A stretch of 64,000 bases of DNA from Streptomyces sp. DG2A-72 (GCF_030499575.1 NZ_JASTLC010000001.1:5914001-5978000); one strand, 5' to 3'. Counted from the first letter of the stretch, positions 33,446 through 42,157 are shown. The notes: generated by a model from the sequence alone, not told the origin. Made by a program: numbers and translations.

Positions 33446-35191
33446 GTGCCGATCGTGGCTCAGAGCACCGAGACCACCGACTGGGTCTCCCGTTTCGCGG
33501 ATGAGGTCATCGAGGAGTCGGAGCGTCGGGCCCCGGGCAAACCGGTCGTCGTCGCGTCCGGGCTCTCGCCGTCCGGGCCCATCCACCTCGGGAACCTGCG
33601 TGAGGTGATGACCCCGCATCTCGTCGCGGACGAGATCCGGCGGCGGGGCCGCCAGGTCCGGCACCTGATCTCCTGGGACGACTACGACCGGTACCGGAAG
33701 GTGCCGGCGGGCGTCGCCGGGGTCGACGAGTCGTGGGCCGAGCACATCGGCAAGCCGCTGACCTCCGTCCCCGCCCCCAAGGGCTCCGCCCACCCCAACT
33801 GGGCCGAGCACTTCAAGGCCGCGATGATCGAGTCGCTTGCCGAGCTGGGCGTGGAGTTCGACGGGATCAGCCAGACCGCGCAGTACACCTCCGGCGTGTA
33901 CCGCGAGCAGATCCTGCACGCCATGCGGCACCGCGGCGACATCGACGCGATCCTCGACCAGTACCGGACCAAGAAGGCCCCCGCCAAGAAGCAGCAGTCG
34001 CAGAAGCCCGTCGACGAGGCCGAGCTGGAAGCCGCCGAAGGGTCGGGCGCCGCCGCCGAGGACGACGGCTCCTTCGGCTCCGCCGGCTACTTCCCGTACA
34101 AGCCCTACTGCGGCAACTGTGAGAAGGACCTCACCACCGTCACCTCCTTCGAGGACGACACCACCGAGCTGTCGTACACCTGCGACGCCTGCGGTTTCGC
34201 CGAGACCGTCCGGCTGAGCGAGTACAACCGCGGCAAGCTGGTCTGGAAGGTCGACTGGCCGATGCGCTGGGCGTACGAGGGTGTTGTGTTTGAGCCCTCC
34301 GGTGTCGACCACTCGTCGCCGGGTTCGAGCTTCCAGGTCGGCGGCCAGATCGTCGGGATCTTCGGCGGCAAGCAGCCGATCGGGCCCATGTACGCGTTCG
34401 TGGGCATCAGTGGCATGGCGAAGATGTCCTCGTCGCGAGGTGGGGTGCCCACCCCTGCTGACGCCCTGAAGATCATGGAGCCGCAGCTCCTGCGCTGGCT
34501 CTACGCCCGGCGTCGCCCCAACCAGTCCTTCAAGATCGCCTTCGACCAGGAGATCCAGCGGCTCTACGACGAGTGGGACAAGCTGGATACGAAGGTGGCG
34601 GACGGGTCCGCGCTGCCCGCCGACGTCGCCGCACACTCGCGAGCCGTGCGGACCGCCGGCGGTGAGCTGCCGCGTACGCCGCGGCCGATGCCGTACCGGA
34701 CCCTCGCGTCCGTCGCCGACATCACCGCCGGGCACGAGGACCAGGCGCTGCGGATCCTCTCCGAGCTGGATCCGGAGCAGCCGCTCGGGTCGCTGGACGA
34801 GGTACGGCCGCGGTTCGACAAGGCCGAGGCCTGGATCAACACGCACGTCTCCGCCGACCAGCGCACCATCGTGCGCGACGAGCCCGACGTCGCCCTGCTG
34901 AAGTCCCTCGACGAGGCGTCCCAGCAGTCGCTGCGGCTGCTGCTCGACGGGCTCGCCGACCACTGGTCCCTCGACGGGCTCACCCACCTCGTGTACGGCG
35001 TGCCCAAGGTGCAGGCCGGGTTCCCCGCGGACGCCACGCCCAAGGAACTGCCGCCGGAGATCAAGGCCGCACAGAGGTCGTTCTTCGCGCTGCTGTACCA
35101 CCTGCTGGTCGGACGGGACACCGGGCCGCGACTGCCCACGCTGCTGCTGGCGGTGGGGCAGGAGCGGGTACGGCGCCTGCTCGGCGAGTAA
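33446..35191 (+). CDS. lysS: Lysyl-tRNA synthetase, class I (archaeal type)
   Basis: About 581 residues. This is the class I LysRS, unrelated to the class II enzyme of most bacteria but usual in actinomycetes. HIGH reads HLGN in SGPIHLGNLREVMTPHL; KMSKS reads KMSSS in ISGMAKMSSSRGG. A four-cysteine zinc site (CGNCEKD and CDACG) is intact. A charged Ala/Glu/Lys-rich insert of about 40 residues precedes the first Cys pair (QQSQKPVDEAELEAAEG). The start is GTG 33446 or GTG 33455; AAGGA at 33439-33443 suits the second slightly better. A strong hairpin follows the stop. Confidence 0.95.
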   Translation: MPIVAQSTETTDWVSRFADEVIEESERRAPGKPVVVASGLSPSGPIHLGNLREVMTPHLVADEIRRRGRQVRHLISWDDYDRYRKVPAGVAGVDESWAEHIGKPLTSVPAPKGSAHPNWAEHFKAAMIESLAELGVEFDGISQTAQYTSGVYREQILHAMRHRGDIDAILDQYRTKKAPAKKQQSQKPVDEAELEAAEGSGAAAEDDGSFGSAGYFPYKPYCGNCEKDLTTVTSFEDDTTELSYTCDACGFAETVRLSEYNRGKLVWKVDWPMRWAYEGVVFEPSGVDHSSPGSSFQVGGQIVGIFGGKQPIGPMYAFVGISGMAKMSSSRGGVPTPADALKIMEPQLLRWLYARRRPNQSFKIAFDQEIQRLYDEWDKLDTKVADGSALPADVAAHSRAVRTAGGELPRTPRPMPYRTLASVADITAGHEDQALRILSELDPEQPLGSLDEVRPRFDKAEAWINTHVSADQRTIVRDEPDVALLKSLDEASQQSLRLLLDGLADHWSLDGLTHLVYGVPKVQAGFPADATPKELPPEIKAAQRSFFALLYHLLVGRDTGPRLPTLLLAVGQERVRRLLGE

Positions 35192-35200
35192 GCGGTACGG

Positions 35201-35230
35201 GAAAGGGGCCCTCCGGCGAGGGCCCCTTTC
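35201..35230. terminator. Bidirectional terminator between lysS and DUF2637 gene
   Basis: A perfect 12-bp stem GAAAGGGGCCCT with a 6-nt loop, 10 bp after lysS. The right arm ends in a short T-run on the plus strand and the left begins with A's, so it can act in both directions. Confidence 0.9.
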
Positions 35231-35239
35231 TGCTGCACG

Positions 35240-36538
35240 TCAGGCGATGTGGTTCTCTTCCAGTTCCGCGTTGTAGAGGTTCGTGAACCGGGTGACCATG
35301 CGCTTGGCCTCGTCCGGCAGGAGCGCGGTGCCGAACTCCGCCTCGACGTTCTCGCTGAACTCGCGCGGCGTCGGGTAGCCAGTGCCGCCTATCGACTTCT
35401 TGAAGACCTGGTAGTAGTCCTCTTCGGTCGGCTCGGGGGCGGACGTGCCGCCGCCCTCGCCGAGTTCGCGGGTACGGCCGGGGCTCACCGGGATGGGGAA
35501 ACTGCCGGTTTCCTCCATCGGGCTTTCCAGGGGGGCCTGGGGAGCGGGCTCGTTGTACTGCTCGGCTTCTTGCTGTTCCGCGTACCACTGGGCGTAAGCG
35601 GTATCCGGGTCGTACGTCGGGTCGTAGTCGCCGTGGTACTCGATGGACTGGGGGTCCCGGGCTTGTAGCCAGGGGTTCTGGTCCAGTTCGGGTGCGTTGT
35701 GCTGGTGCTCGGCGTCCTGGATGCGGTCCAGCTCCAGGCGCTGCTCGCTGGGAGGTGCCGCTGCGCCCACCTGTGCCGCCCCAGCGGCACGACCGCCCGC
35801 AGCTGCGGCGTCGACTTCCTGCTTCGGCGCCGGGGGTATCAGGGCTGGTTCTATGCCAGCCGCCGCCAAGCCCGCCGGAGCCGTGTCCGCCAGGGGGACG
35901 CCGTACCTGGCCAGGCGTAGGGGCATCAGGGACTCGACCGGGGCCTTGCGGCGCCAGCCGCGGCCGAAGCGGGAGCGGAGGCGGGCCTGGTAGACGAGGC
36001 GTTCCTGTTCGAGCTTGATGACCTGGTCGTAGGAGCGGAGCTCCCAGAGCTTCATACGGCGCCAGAGGAGGAACGTGGGCACGGGGGAGAGGAGCCAGCG
36101 CGTCATGCGGACCCCCTCCATGTGCTTGTCCGCCGTGATGTCCGCTATGCGGCCGATCGCGTGGCGGGCGGCCTCGACCGAGACCACGAACAGGACCGGG
36201 ATCACCGCGTGCATGCCCACACCCAGCGGATCCGGCCAGGCCGCAGCGCCGTTGAAGGCGATCGTCGCCACCGTCAGCACCCACGCCGTCTGGCGCAGGA
36301 GCGGGAAGGGTATGCGTATCCAAGTGAGGAGCAGATCCAGGGCGAGCAGGACGCAGATGCCCGCGTCGATGCCGATCGGGAAGACGTAACTGAAGTTCCC
36401 GAAGCCCTTCTGGAGGGCCAGTTCGCGGACGGCGGCATACGAACCCGCGAAGCCGATACCGGCGATGATGACGGCACCGAAGACGACCACGCCGATCAGA
36501 ACCCGGTGCATCCGTGTCAGCTGCAGTGGCGCGGCCAC
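35240..36538 (-). CDS. DUF2637 membrane protein with kinase-shared C-terminal domain
   Basis: About 432 residues. DUF2637 forms the N-terminal half: four membrane helices (VLIGVVVFGAVIIAGIGFAG; FPIGIDAGICVLLALDLLL; AWVLTVATIAFNGAAAWP; HAVIPVLFVVSVEAARHAI) followed by a basic region (LLWRRMKLWELRSYDQVI). A long acidic, Pro/Gln/Tyr-rich linker leads to a C-terminal block of about 60 residues beginning EEDYYQVFKKSIGG, matching the end of the Ser/Thr kinase at 31.2 kb. DUF2637 occurs in SpdB2-type and other actinomycete membrane proteins. GTG 36538 is preferred because AGGGGAG lies 8 bp upstream; ATG 36556 is the alternative. Confidence 0.83.
   Translation of the reverse strand: MAAPLQLTRMHRVLIGVVVFGAVIIAGIGFAGSYAAVRELALQKGFGNFSYVFPIGIDAGICVLLALDLLLTWIRIPFPLLRQTAWVLTVATIAFNGAAAWPDPLGVGMHAVIPVLFVVSVEAARHAIGRIADITADKHMEGVRMTRWLLSPVPTFLLWRRMKLWELRSYDQVIKLEQERLVYQARLRSRFGRGWRRKAPVESLMPLRLARYGVPLADTAPAGLAAAGIEPALIPPAPKQEVDAAAAGGRAAGAAQVGAAAPPSEQRLELDRIQDAEHQHNAPELDQNPWLQARDPQSIEYHGDYDPTYDPDTAYAQWYAEQQEAEQYNEPAPQAPLESPMEETGSFPIPVSPGRTRELGEGGGTSAPEPTEEDYYQVFKKSIGGTGYPTPREFSENVEAEFGTALLPDEAKRMVTRFTNLYNAELEENHIA
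35244..35422 (-). repeat. Inverted near-identical segment, DUF2637 copy
   Basis: Partner of 31240-31418: the last 179 bp or so of the DUF2637 gene read on the minus strand. Outside it the two genes share nothing I can see; upstream on the kinase side is coiled coil, here an acidic linker. Confidence 0.92.
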
Positions 36539-36691
36539 CCGTACTCCCCTCCCCATGCAAGTCGTTGCGCGCAACAGGGTGGCACATGTGTCCGGCGCGC
36601 GGGTTGCCGGGACGTGAGAGCCCGGTCCCAGAGGGACACCGGGCTCCGTCAAATGGTCGTGTTCTGCTGCGAGTCGGGCTCGATGTGACGG

Positions 36692-37588
36692 TCAGTTCTG
36701 CTGCGCCGCGGACTTGGACGGAGAGGCACTCTTCGACGGGCTCTTCGACGCCGACGCCGACGCCAACGCCGACTTCGAGGGCGATGCGCTGCTCTCCGCA
36801 GAGCCGTTGGCGGACGACACCGCCGCCACCGCCTCCTTCGCCGCCTTCTGCGCGTCCTTCATCAGATCCGTCGCGCTCGGGGTCTTCTCGCCCGCCAGAC
36901 CCGCGCCGTTGTAGTCGAGGGTGACGACGACGTTCTCGACCTGCACCACGACCGTCTGCTGCTTGAAGGAACCCTCCTTCTTCTTCAGGTCGTAGCGCAC
37001 CGCCGTCGCCGCGTCGCCCATGCCGGTGACCGGCTCGGACTTGACGCCCTTCGCGCCCTCCGCCGACTGGGCGGCCTGGACCTGCTTGTCGTAGTACTCC
37101 TGAGCCAGTTCGTCGCCGGCACCGCGCGTCGTGTCCGAGTCGAAGCGGAGCAGGGAGACATTCAGCCAGCGGAACTGCGAGCCCTTCACGCCGTTGTCGT
37201 CCAGGCTGCTCCAGGAACAGTTGCCGCGCGACGAAGCGTCGTCCGAATTGCCCTCCTTGCCGGACGTCTTGGCCTTCGGCACCAGATCGCCCAGCGTCTT
37301 CTTCGCCAGCACGGAACACGGCTTCGGAAGCTTGGCGTACGCCGCCGCCTGAACCGTCGGCGACGGGCTCGCGGATGCCGACGCCGAAGCCCCGCCGCCC
37401 GCGCTCTTGCCCTCGTCGGCGCTGTCGGAACCGGAACCGGAACCGGAGTCGGAGGAGCAGCCGGCGGCGATCAGCATCACGGGAACCGCGGCCGCGCACA
37501 CAAGGACGCGGCCAAGACGCTTCCCCCGCCGGTCACGCCGGTCACCCTGGTCTAGCTGTGCTCGTCGCTGCATGGTTCCTTCACTCAT
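36692..37588 (-). CDS. DUF3558 lipoprotein 1
   Basis: 298 residues. A long basic N-region (RRDRRGKRLGR) precedes the signal segment VLVCAAAVPVMLIAAGC with lipobox IAAGC. A Gly/Ser/Ala linker follows, then DUF3558: LPKPCSVLAKKTLGDLVP, the second cysteine in GNCSWSS, and RYDLKKKEGSFKQQTVVVQV. The tail is a Ser/Ala/Lys repeat (SKSALASASASKSPSKSAS). ATG 37588 has AGGAG nine bases upstream; ATG 37573 is an alternative. DUF3558 lipoproteins are exported envelope proteins of unknown role. It lies downstream of a paralogue of equal length on the same strand. Confidence 0.87.
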   Translation of the reverse strand: MSEGTMQRRAQLDQGDRRDRRGKRLGRVLVCAAAVPVMLIAAGCSSDSGSGSGSDSADEGKSAGGGASASASASPSPTVQAAAYAKLPKPCSVLAKKTLGDLVPKAKTSGKEGNSDDASSRGNCSWSSLDDNGVKGSQFRWLNVSLLRFDSDTTRGAGDELAQEYYDKQVQAAQSAEGAKGVKSEPVTGMGDAATAVRYDLKKKEGSFKQQTVVVQVENVVVTLDYNGAGLAGEKTPSATDLMKDAQKAAKEAVAAVSSANGSAESSASPSKSALASASASKSPSKSASPSKSAAQQN

Positions 37589-37729
37589 GACGCTCGTGCT
37601 CCTGCCGTCGGATCGGGTCCGGGGACGCTGAGGTTCCTGCGGTCGGATCGGGTCCGAGGGGCCACGGTACGCGGTGAAGGACTTGTGTGTTCCTGGTTCG
37701 GCCGCTTTACAAAGAGGACGCACGGCACG

Positions 37730-38626
37730 CTAGTCGGCCAGCGAGTCCGCCAGCTGAGAAGCCAGCTTCTGCGCCCTGTCCTGCATTTCCTTGCTGTCCG
37801 GCACGATGCCGACCATCGCCGGCTGCTCCTCGTACTGGATCGTCACGATCACGTTCGACGTGCGGAACGCCACAGTCACCGTGCGCTGCCGAGCCGTCGA
37901 ACCGGCGCTGCTCAGCACATCGTCCAGGAACGCCTCGTCGCCGAGACCGTCGAGGAGGCGGGGCTGGAGGTCGGACGGGGTGGCGGAGGGGGAGGAGCTG
38001 GCGCCGGCGCTGGGATCGGCGGAGGAAGGGGATGTGGGGGATGCGGATGGGGACGTGGACTGGGGCGCGGAGTCGGACGGTGACACCGACTGTGCCTCCG
38101 CGTTCGCGTCCGCGTCTGCCTCCGACCCCGACTCCGATTCCGATTCCGACGCGGACTCCGTGGCCGATGCCGTCGGCTCGGGGAGGTCGGCCGCCTCCTC
38201 CTTCGTCGCGAACAGCGACTCCGCCTCGCTGTCGTCGCTGACGGCGTTGTCGTACGACACCACCCGCTCGAAGTCGACGAGCAGGTGGTCCGTGGCCTCC
38301 GTCGACTCGACCTTCCAGCGGCAGCCGACCTTGCGGTCCGTGTCGAACGTCTGCGTAGGGTCGCCCGCGTAGGCGTTCTCGCGCTGCTCGTCGTCCGTCA
38401 GCTGCCTGATGCCGGGGAGCAGCGAGTCGAGAGTCTCCTGACTCACGGCACCGCACGGCTCCGGGAGCGTGCGGTAGCGGCCCGGCTGAGCCTCCGCCGC
38501 GGCGGTGCCCGTGTCGCCGGGGTTGGAGTTGTCCGTCGGACCGCCGCCGTCCGAGCTGCCGGTGCAGCCGGCCAACAGCGCCGCGAGGAGCGCCGCGACG
38601 CCGGATACGTACGCCTTGCGCTGCAC
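37730..38626 (-). CDS. DUF3558 lipoprotein 2
   Basis: 298 residues. Signal VSGVAALLAALLAGC with lipobox LLAGC near residue 21; then DUF3558 beginning RYRTLPEPCGAVSQETLDSL with a second cysteine in KVGCRWKVES. Between the halves sits a remarkable low-complexity run of alternating Ser/Glu/Asp/Ala (SESESESGSEADADANAEA), encoded by TCCGAC-like hexamers at 38080-38165, then a Ser/Pro-rich run. The C-terminal part (RTVTVAFRTSNVIVTIQYEE) completes the fold. GTG 38626 is the start. It is a tandem paralogue of the preceding lipoprotein; they probably share an operon and may work together. Confidence 0.86.
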   Translation of the reverse strand: MQRKAYVSGVAALLAALLAGCTGSSDGGGPTDNSNPGDTGTAAAEAQPGRYRTLPEPCGAVSQETLDSLLPGIRQLTDDEQRENAYAGDPTQTFDTDRKVGCRWKVESTEATDHLLVDFERVVSYDNAVSDDSEAESLFATKEEAADLPEPTASATESASESESESGSEADADANAEAQSVSPSDSAPQSTSPSASPTSPSSADPSAGASSSPSATPSDLQPRLLDGLGDEAFLDDVLSSAGSTARQRTVTVAFRTSNVIVTIQYEEQPAMVGIVPDSKEMQDRAQKLASQLADSLAD

Positions 38627-38841
38627 GGTGAGGATCCTCTCGACGGTGTCTCTTGCCGGGCACGCCCGGCCGCTCTGTCAGTGTCCCCGCTGGTTAATCG
38701 CTTGCCGCGCGGGGGTGCCCGCTGGAGACAATGTCTATCGCACGCGACGCCGTGGACGCCGGTCCGTTGTCCCTTTCGTTGACCTTGGCGCTGGTTTTGC
38801 GATTAAAGACTTCTGTTGCACTTACGGGGATTGAGGACGAT

Positions 38842-40035
38842 ATGTCGTACGTGGAAATGCCGGGCGCGAAGGTTCCCATTCGGATGTGGACCGACCCGGC
38901 GACGGTCGACGAGGGCGCACTCCAGCAACTGCGGAACGTGGCGACCCTGCCGTGGATCAAGGGGCTGGCCGTGATGCCGGACGTCCACTACGGGAAGGGC
39001 GCGACGGTCGGGTCCGTCATCGCGATGCGGGGGGCTGTCTGTCCTGCGGCGGTGGGGGTGGACATCGGGTGCGGGATGTCGGCGGTGAAGACGTCTCTGA
39101 CGGCGAATGATCTGCCGGGGGATCTGTCTCGGCTGCGGTCGAAGATTGAGGCTGCGATTCCGGTGGGGCGGGGGATGCATGACAGTCCTGTTGAGCCGGG
39201 GCGGCTTCATGGGTTCGCTACTGGGGGGTGGGATGACTTCTGGGGGCGGTTCGATGGGGTTGCTGAGGCGGTGAAGTTCCGGCAGGGGCGTGCGGTTTTG
39301 CAGATGGGTACACTCGGAGCCGGCAACCACTTTTGCGAAGTTTGTGTAGATATGTCCGGTTCGGTGTGGCTCATGCTGCACTCCGGTTCCCGCAACATCG
39401 GCAAGGAACTGGCCGAGCACCACATCGGCGTGGCCCAAAAACTTCCGCACAATCAGGGCCTGGTCGACCGTGACCTCGCCGTCTTCGTCGCGGACACCCC
39501 GCAGATGGCGGCGTATCGGAACGACCTGTTCTGGGCGCAGGAGTACGCGAAGCACAACCGCTCGATCATGATGGCGCTCCTGAAGGAAGTGATCCGCAGG
39601 GAGTTCAAGAAGGCGAAGCCGACCTTCGAGCCGGAGATGAGCTGCCATCACAACTATGTGAATGTCGAGCGCTACGAGGGCATGGACCTGCTCGTCACAC
39701 GCAAGGGTGCGATCAGCGCCAGGGCTGGCGAGTACGGCATCATTCCGGGCTCGATGGGCACGGGCTCGTACATCGTGAAGGGCCTGGGCAACGAGAAGTC
39801 GTTCAACTCGGCCTCGCACGGCGCCGGTCGGCGCATGAGCCGCAACGCGGCCAAGCGGCGCTTCTCGACCAAGGACCTGGAGGAGCAGACGCGGGGCGTG
39901 GAGTGCCGTAAGGACTCCGGCGTTGTGGATGAGATTCCGGGTGCGTACAAGCCGATCGAGCAAGTCATCGATCAGCAGCGGGACCTCGTCCAGGTCGTGG
40001 CGAAGCTGAAGCAGGTTGTGTGCGTCAAGGGCTGA
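38842..40035 (+). CDS. rtcB: RNA-splicing ligase RtcB
   Basis: 397 residues. RtcB joins RNA 2',3'-cyclic phosphate or 3'-phosphate ends to 5'-OH ends using GTP and Mn. Metal and catalytic residues are in place: DVHYGKGATVGSV, the Cys ligand in VGVDIGCGMSAV, GTLGAGNHFCEV, LHSGSRNIGK, and the GMP-accepting histidine in NSASHGAGRRMSR. ATG 38842 has GAGGAC upstream; the longer frame from 38731 is unconserved. No intein interrupts it, although a LAGLIDADG gene lies convergent just downstream. Base use changes sharply at about 39020-39310, where the coding strand becomes G/T-rich. Likely RNA repair; no archease gene is adjacent. Confidence 0.96.
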   Translation: MSYVEMPGAKVPIRMWTDPATVDEGALQQLRNVATLPWIKGLAVMPDVHYGKGATVGSVIAMRGAVCPAAVGVDIGCGMSAVKTSLTANDLPGDLSRLRSKIEAAIPVGRGMHDSPVEPGRLHGFATGGWDDFWGRFDGVAEAVKFRQGRAVLQMGTLGAGNHFCEVCVDMSGSVWLMLHSGSRNIGKELAEHHIGVAQKLPHNQGLVDRDLAVFVADTPQMAAYRNDLFWAQEYAKHNRSIMMALLKEVIRREFKKAKPTFEPEMSCHHNYVNVERYEGMDLLVTRKGAISARAGEYGIIPGSMGTGSYIVKGLGNEKSFNSASHGAGRRMSRNAAKRRFSTKDLEEQTRGVECRKDSGVVDEIPGAYKPIEQVIDQQRDLVQVVAKLKQVVCVKG

Positions 40036-40040
40036 CGCGA

Positions 40041-40068
40041 GAGGCCCCCGGTCGCTTCCGGGGGCCTC
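40041..40068. terminator. Hairpin between rtcB and the LAGLIDADG gene
   Basis: A perfect 11-bp stem GAGGCCCCCGG with loop TCGCTT, 5 bp after the rtcB stop and 10 bp before the stop of the convergent gene. Confidence 0.88.
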
Positions 40069-40078
40069 GCTCACTTGG

Positions 40079-40911
40079 TCACTGGTCGCTGGGAATCGGC
40101 GCTTGGCCGGTGCGGAGGCGCCAGAGGCGGAGATTGCAGCTCTGAACCGTCCTGCCTAGTTCCTCGGCGGCCGCCGTTGGGCTGTTGAGCTCCAGCAGGA
40201 TGCGGTCTTCCGCGTTGGTCCAGCTGCGCCGCGTGTACGCAGCTCGCATGTCGGCAGGACGTACCCAGATGGAGATGGTGTCGGCGGTGGCTCGCTTGCG
40301 CTCCAGGGAGAGGCAACCTGGGTAGTACAGGTTGATTGCCAAGCGCTGGGCCGCGTCCATCGTGTAGTAGAGGTTGTAGATGTCGTCCCGGGCGTTGCGC
40401 TTGATGACGCGTTCGGCTCCCGCTACATCCCGGGCGTAGTCACGCAGATGACACGCGATGGCAGTGCTGGCCGTGGTGAGGGAGACGAATGGAGCCCCCT
40501 TGCTGGTGAAACCGACTGATCCGTCTGCGTCGATGAGCCCTCGCAGATAGTCCCCAGTCGAGAACTCGACGTGGGGCGGAGCGATCGTTTTCGACTTGCG
40601 GCCGTAGGGAAGGCCGAGTTCGTTGAGTCTGGTCCTGGCCTCCAGAGAACACAGGCTCCAGACCGCCGAGTTGTGAGTCCGGCGAAGTTGGTGGACCGAG
40701 TGCGCTCGGTGATGCTGCTGTAGTACGGCGTCAGCTTCTGAAACTTCCGCAGGAGCTCGACGTCGCGGGCGTTGATTTCGACGGACAGCCTGCCCTTTTG
40801 TCCGACGCCCTTCTGTAGATGCCCATCCGCCTGCAAGAAGCCGAACATGTACGCGTACTCAGGCACCCTCAGGTCCATGAACCGTTGGGCGCTAGGCTCG
40901 CAGTCAGCCAT
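40079..40911 (-). pseudogene. LAGLIDADG homing-endonuclease-like gene with Myb-like tail, frameshifted
   Basis: Read on the minus strand from ATG 40911, the first 78 or so codons give a first LAGLIDADG-type block (EYAYMFGFLQADGHLQKG) and RLSVEINARDVELLRKF. Near 40670-40690 the frame changes by one base, and the other frame continues to a TGA at 40079. It carries LNELGLPYGRKSKTIAPP, a textbook second motif DYLRGLIDADGSVGF, and a C-terminal SANT/Myb-like helix set (RRSWTNAEDRILLELNSP, then ELGRTVQSCNLRLWRL). Together about 277 residues make a single-chain two-motif endonuclease with a DNA-binding tail. There is no slippery heptamer at the shift, so mutation or sequencing error is more likely than programmed frameshifting. 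Confidence 0.82.
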
Positions 40912-41063
40912 GAGGAAGCTATTCCTTCCTTGCTGGTCAGGCCCTCGCTCGGGACCGGCATCCCGGACGAGGGCCGTCATTTGATGTTGTGCTGCGAGCC
41001 TAGATCGCCAGTTCGGCGGCCGTTTGGGTGATCGTCTGGATTCACTCCTGTGGGCTAATAGCC

Positions 41064-41225
41064 CTACTTCGCGTGCGTCACCGCGTAGATCATCACGAAG
41101 GCGACGATGTGGATTCCGAAGAGGAAGTACGCGAGGTAGTACCAGACGATGCGTTCGCGTTTCTTTTCCAGGGCGAGTTGTCGCTGTTCGCGGTCGTCCT
41201 GGTCGGCCTTTTCCTCCTCCGGCAT
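41064..41225 (-). CDS. DUF6126 small membrane protein, 53 aa
   Basis: 53 residues: a charged N-terminus (MPEEEKADQDDREQRQLALE) and one membrane helix (IVWYYLAYFLFGIHIVAF, then VMIYAVTHAK). It matches the short DUF6126 proteins of Streptomyces. Its ATG overlaps the stop of the upstream SDR gene by one base (TGATG), so translation is coupled. Function unknown. Confidence 0.85.
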   Translation of the reverse strand: MPEEEKADQDDREQRQLALEKKRERIVWYYLAYFLFGIHIVAFVMIYAVTHAK

Positions 41226-41992
41226 CACAACTCCCTGTGCACCTTGGTGTTGGAGGCCTGGGCGCGGGGGCGGACGATGAGGAGGTCGATGTTTACGTGG
41301 GTGGGGCGGGTTACCGTCCAGGTGATCGTGTCGGCCACGTCGTCGGCCGTCAGGGGGTGTGCGACGCCCTCGTAGACCTTCTCTGCCTTTTCCTTGTCGC
41401 CGTCGAAGCGGGTCAGGGCGAATTCGTCGGTCTTGACCATGCCGGGGGCGATTTCGATGACGCGAACCGGGCGGCCCACGATTTCGAGGCGGAGGGTTTC
41501 GGCGAGGACGTGGGCGCCGTGCTTCGCGGCTACGTAGCCTGCGCCGCCTTCGTACGTTGCGTGGCCCGCCGTGGAAGAGACGACTACCACCGTGCCGTCG
41601 CCGCTGGCCTCCAGTTTCGGGAGGAGGGCCTGGGTGAGGTTGAGCGTGCCGATGACGTTCGTTTCGTACATCTGGCGCCAGTCGGCAGGGTCGCCGGTCG
41701 CTACCGGGTCGGCGCCCAGTGCGCCGCCGGCGTTGTTGATGAGGACGCCGATCGTGTGGAAGGCGCTCGCGAACTCGTCGACCGCCTCGCGGTCCGTGAC
41801 GTCGAGGGCGTATGCCGTGGCCGAGTGGCCGGCCTGGTTGATCTCCTCGGCCAGTGCCTCGATGCGGTCCTTGCGGCGGGCGGTGAGGACGACGCGGTAG
41901 CCCGCGGCTGCCAGCTGCCGTGCCGTCGCGGCGCCGATTCCGCTGCTGGCACCGGTGATGACGGCGATACGGGATGCGGCGGGCGGGGTCAT
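41225..41992 (-). CDS. Short-chain dehydrogenase/reductase
   Basis: 255 residues, classical SDR. NADP-type loop VITGASSGIGAATARQLAAAG with basic residues after it (LTARRKDRIE) suggests NADP preference; VLINNAGGALGADP is the NNAG block; the catalytic triad is Ser in VVSSTAGH and Tyr/Lys in GYVAAKHG; PGMVKTDEF follows. It most resembles YdfG-like 3-hydroxy acid/serine dehydrogenases. ATG 41992 is chosen by family start. Downstream it is coupled to the DUF6126 gene, a recurrent Streptomyces pair. Substrate is not known. Confidence 0.9.
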   Translation of the reverse strand: MTPPAASRIAVITGASSGIGAATARQLAAAGYRVVLTARRKDRIEALAEEINQAGHSATAYALDVTDREAVDEFASAFHTIGVLINNAGGALGADPVATGDPADWRQMYETNVIGTLNLTQALLPKLEASGDGTVVVVSSTAGHATYEGGAGYVAAKHGAHVLAETLRLEIVGRPVRVIEIAPGMVKTDEFALTRFDGDKEKAEKVYEGVAHPLTADDVADTITWTVTRPTHVNIDLLIVRPRAQASNTKVHREL

Positions 41993-42157
41993 ACGGCAGC
42001 TCCAGAGGGGCAAGAGGGGTGGTTCGTACTCGTGTGTGCCTCCGGCCAGGATAGGCGGGGCGCAGGCAGTGGCCGGGTGCCGGTTCGAGGGGCGGGACTG
42101 CGGGACTCGGGCGGACAATGGAGTGGGTGGTCCTCTCCCGAGTCAGGAGGTGGAGCC

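Noticed and set aside
35061..37499. 812-codon minus-strand frame
   Set aside because: Overlaps DUF2637 and DUF3558 genes in another frame; Arg/Pro/Gly-rich shadow.
38842..40035. Intein in RtcB
   Set aside because: The protein is 397 residues with all motifs continuous; no splicing blocks.
40423..40680. Continuation of the first LAGLIDADG frame after the shift
   Set aside because: Sequence becomes Ser/Pro/Arg-rich without motif, while the other frame gives the second LAGLIDADG block.
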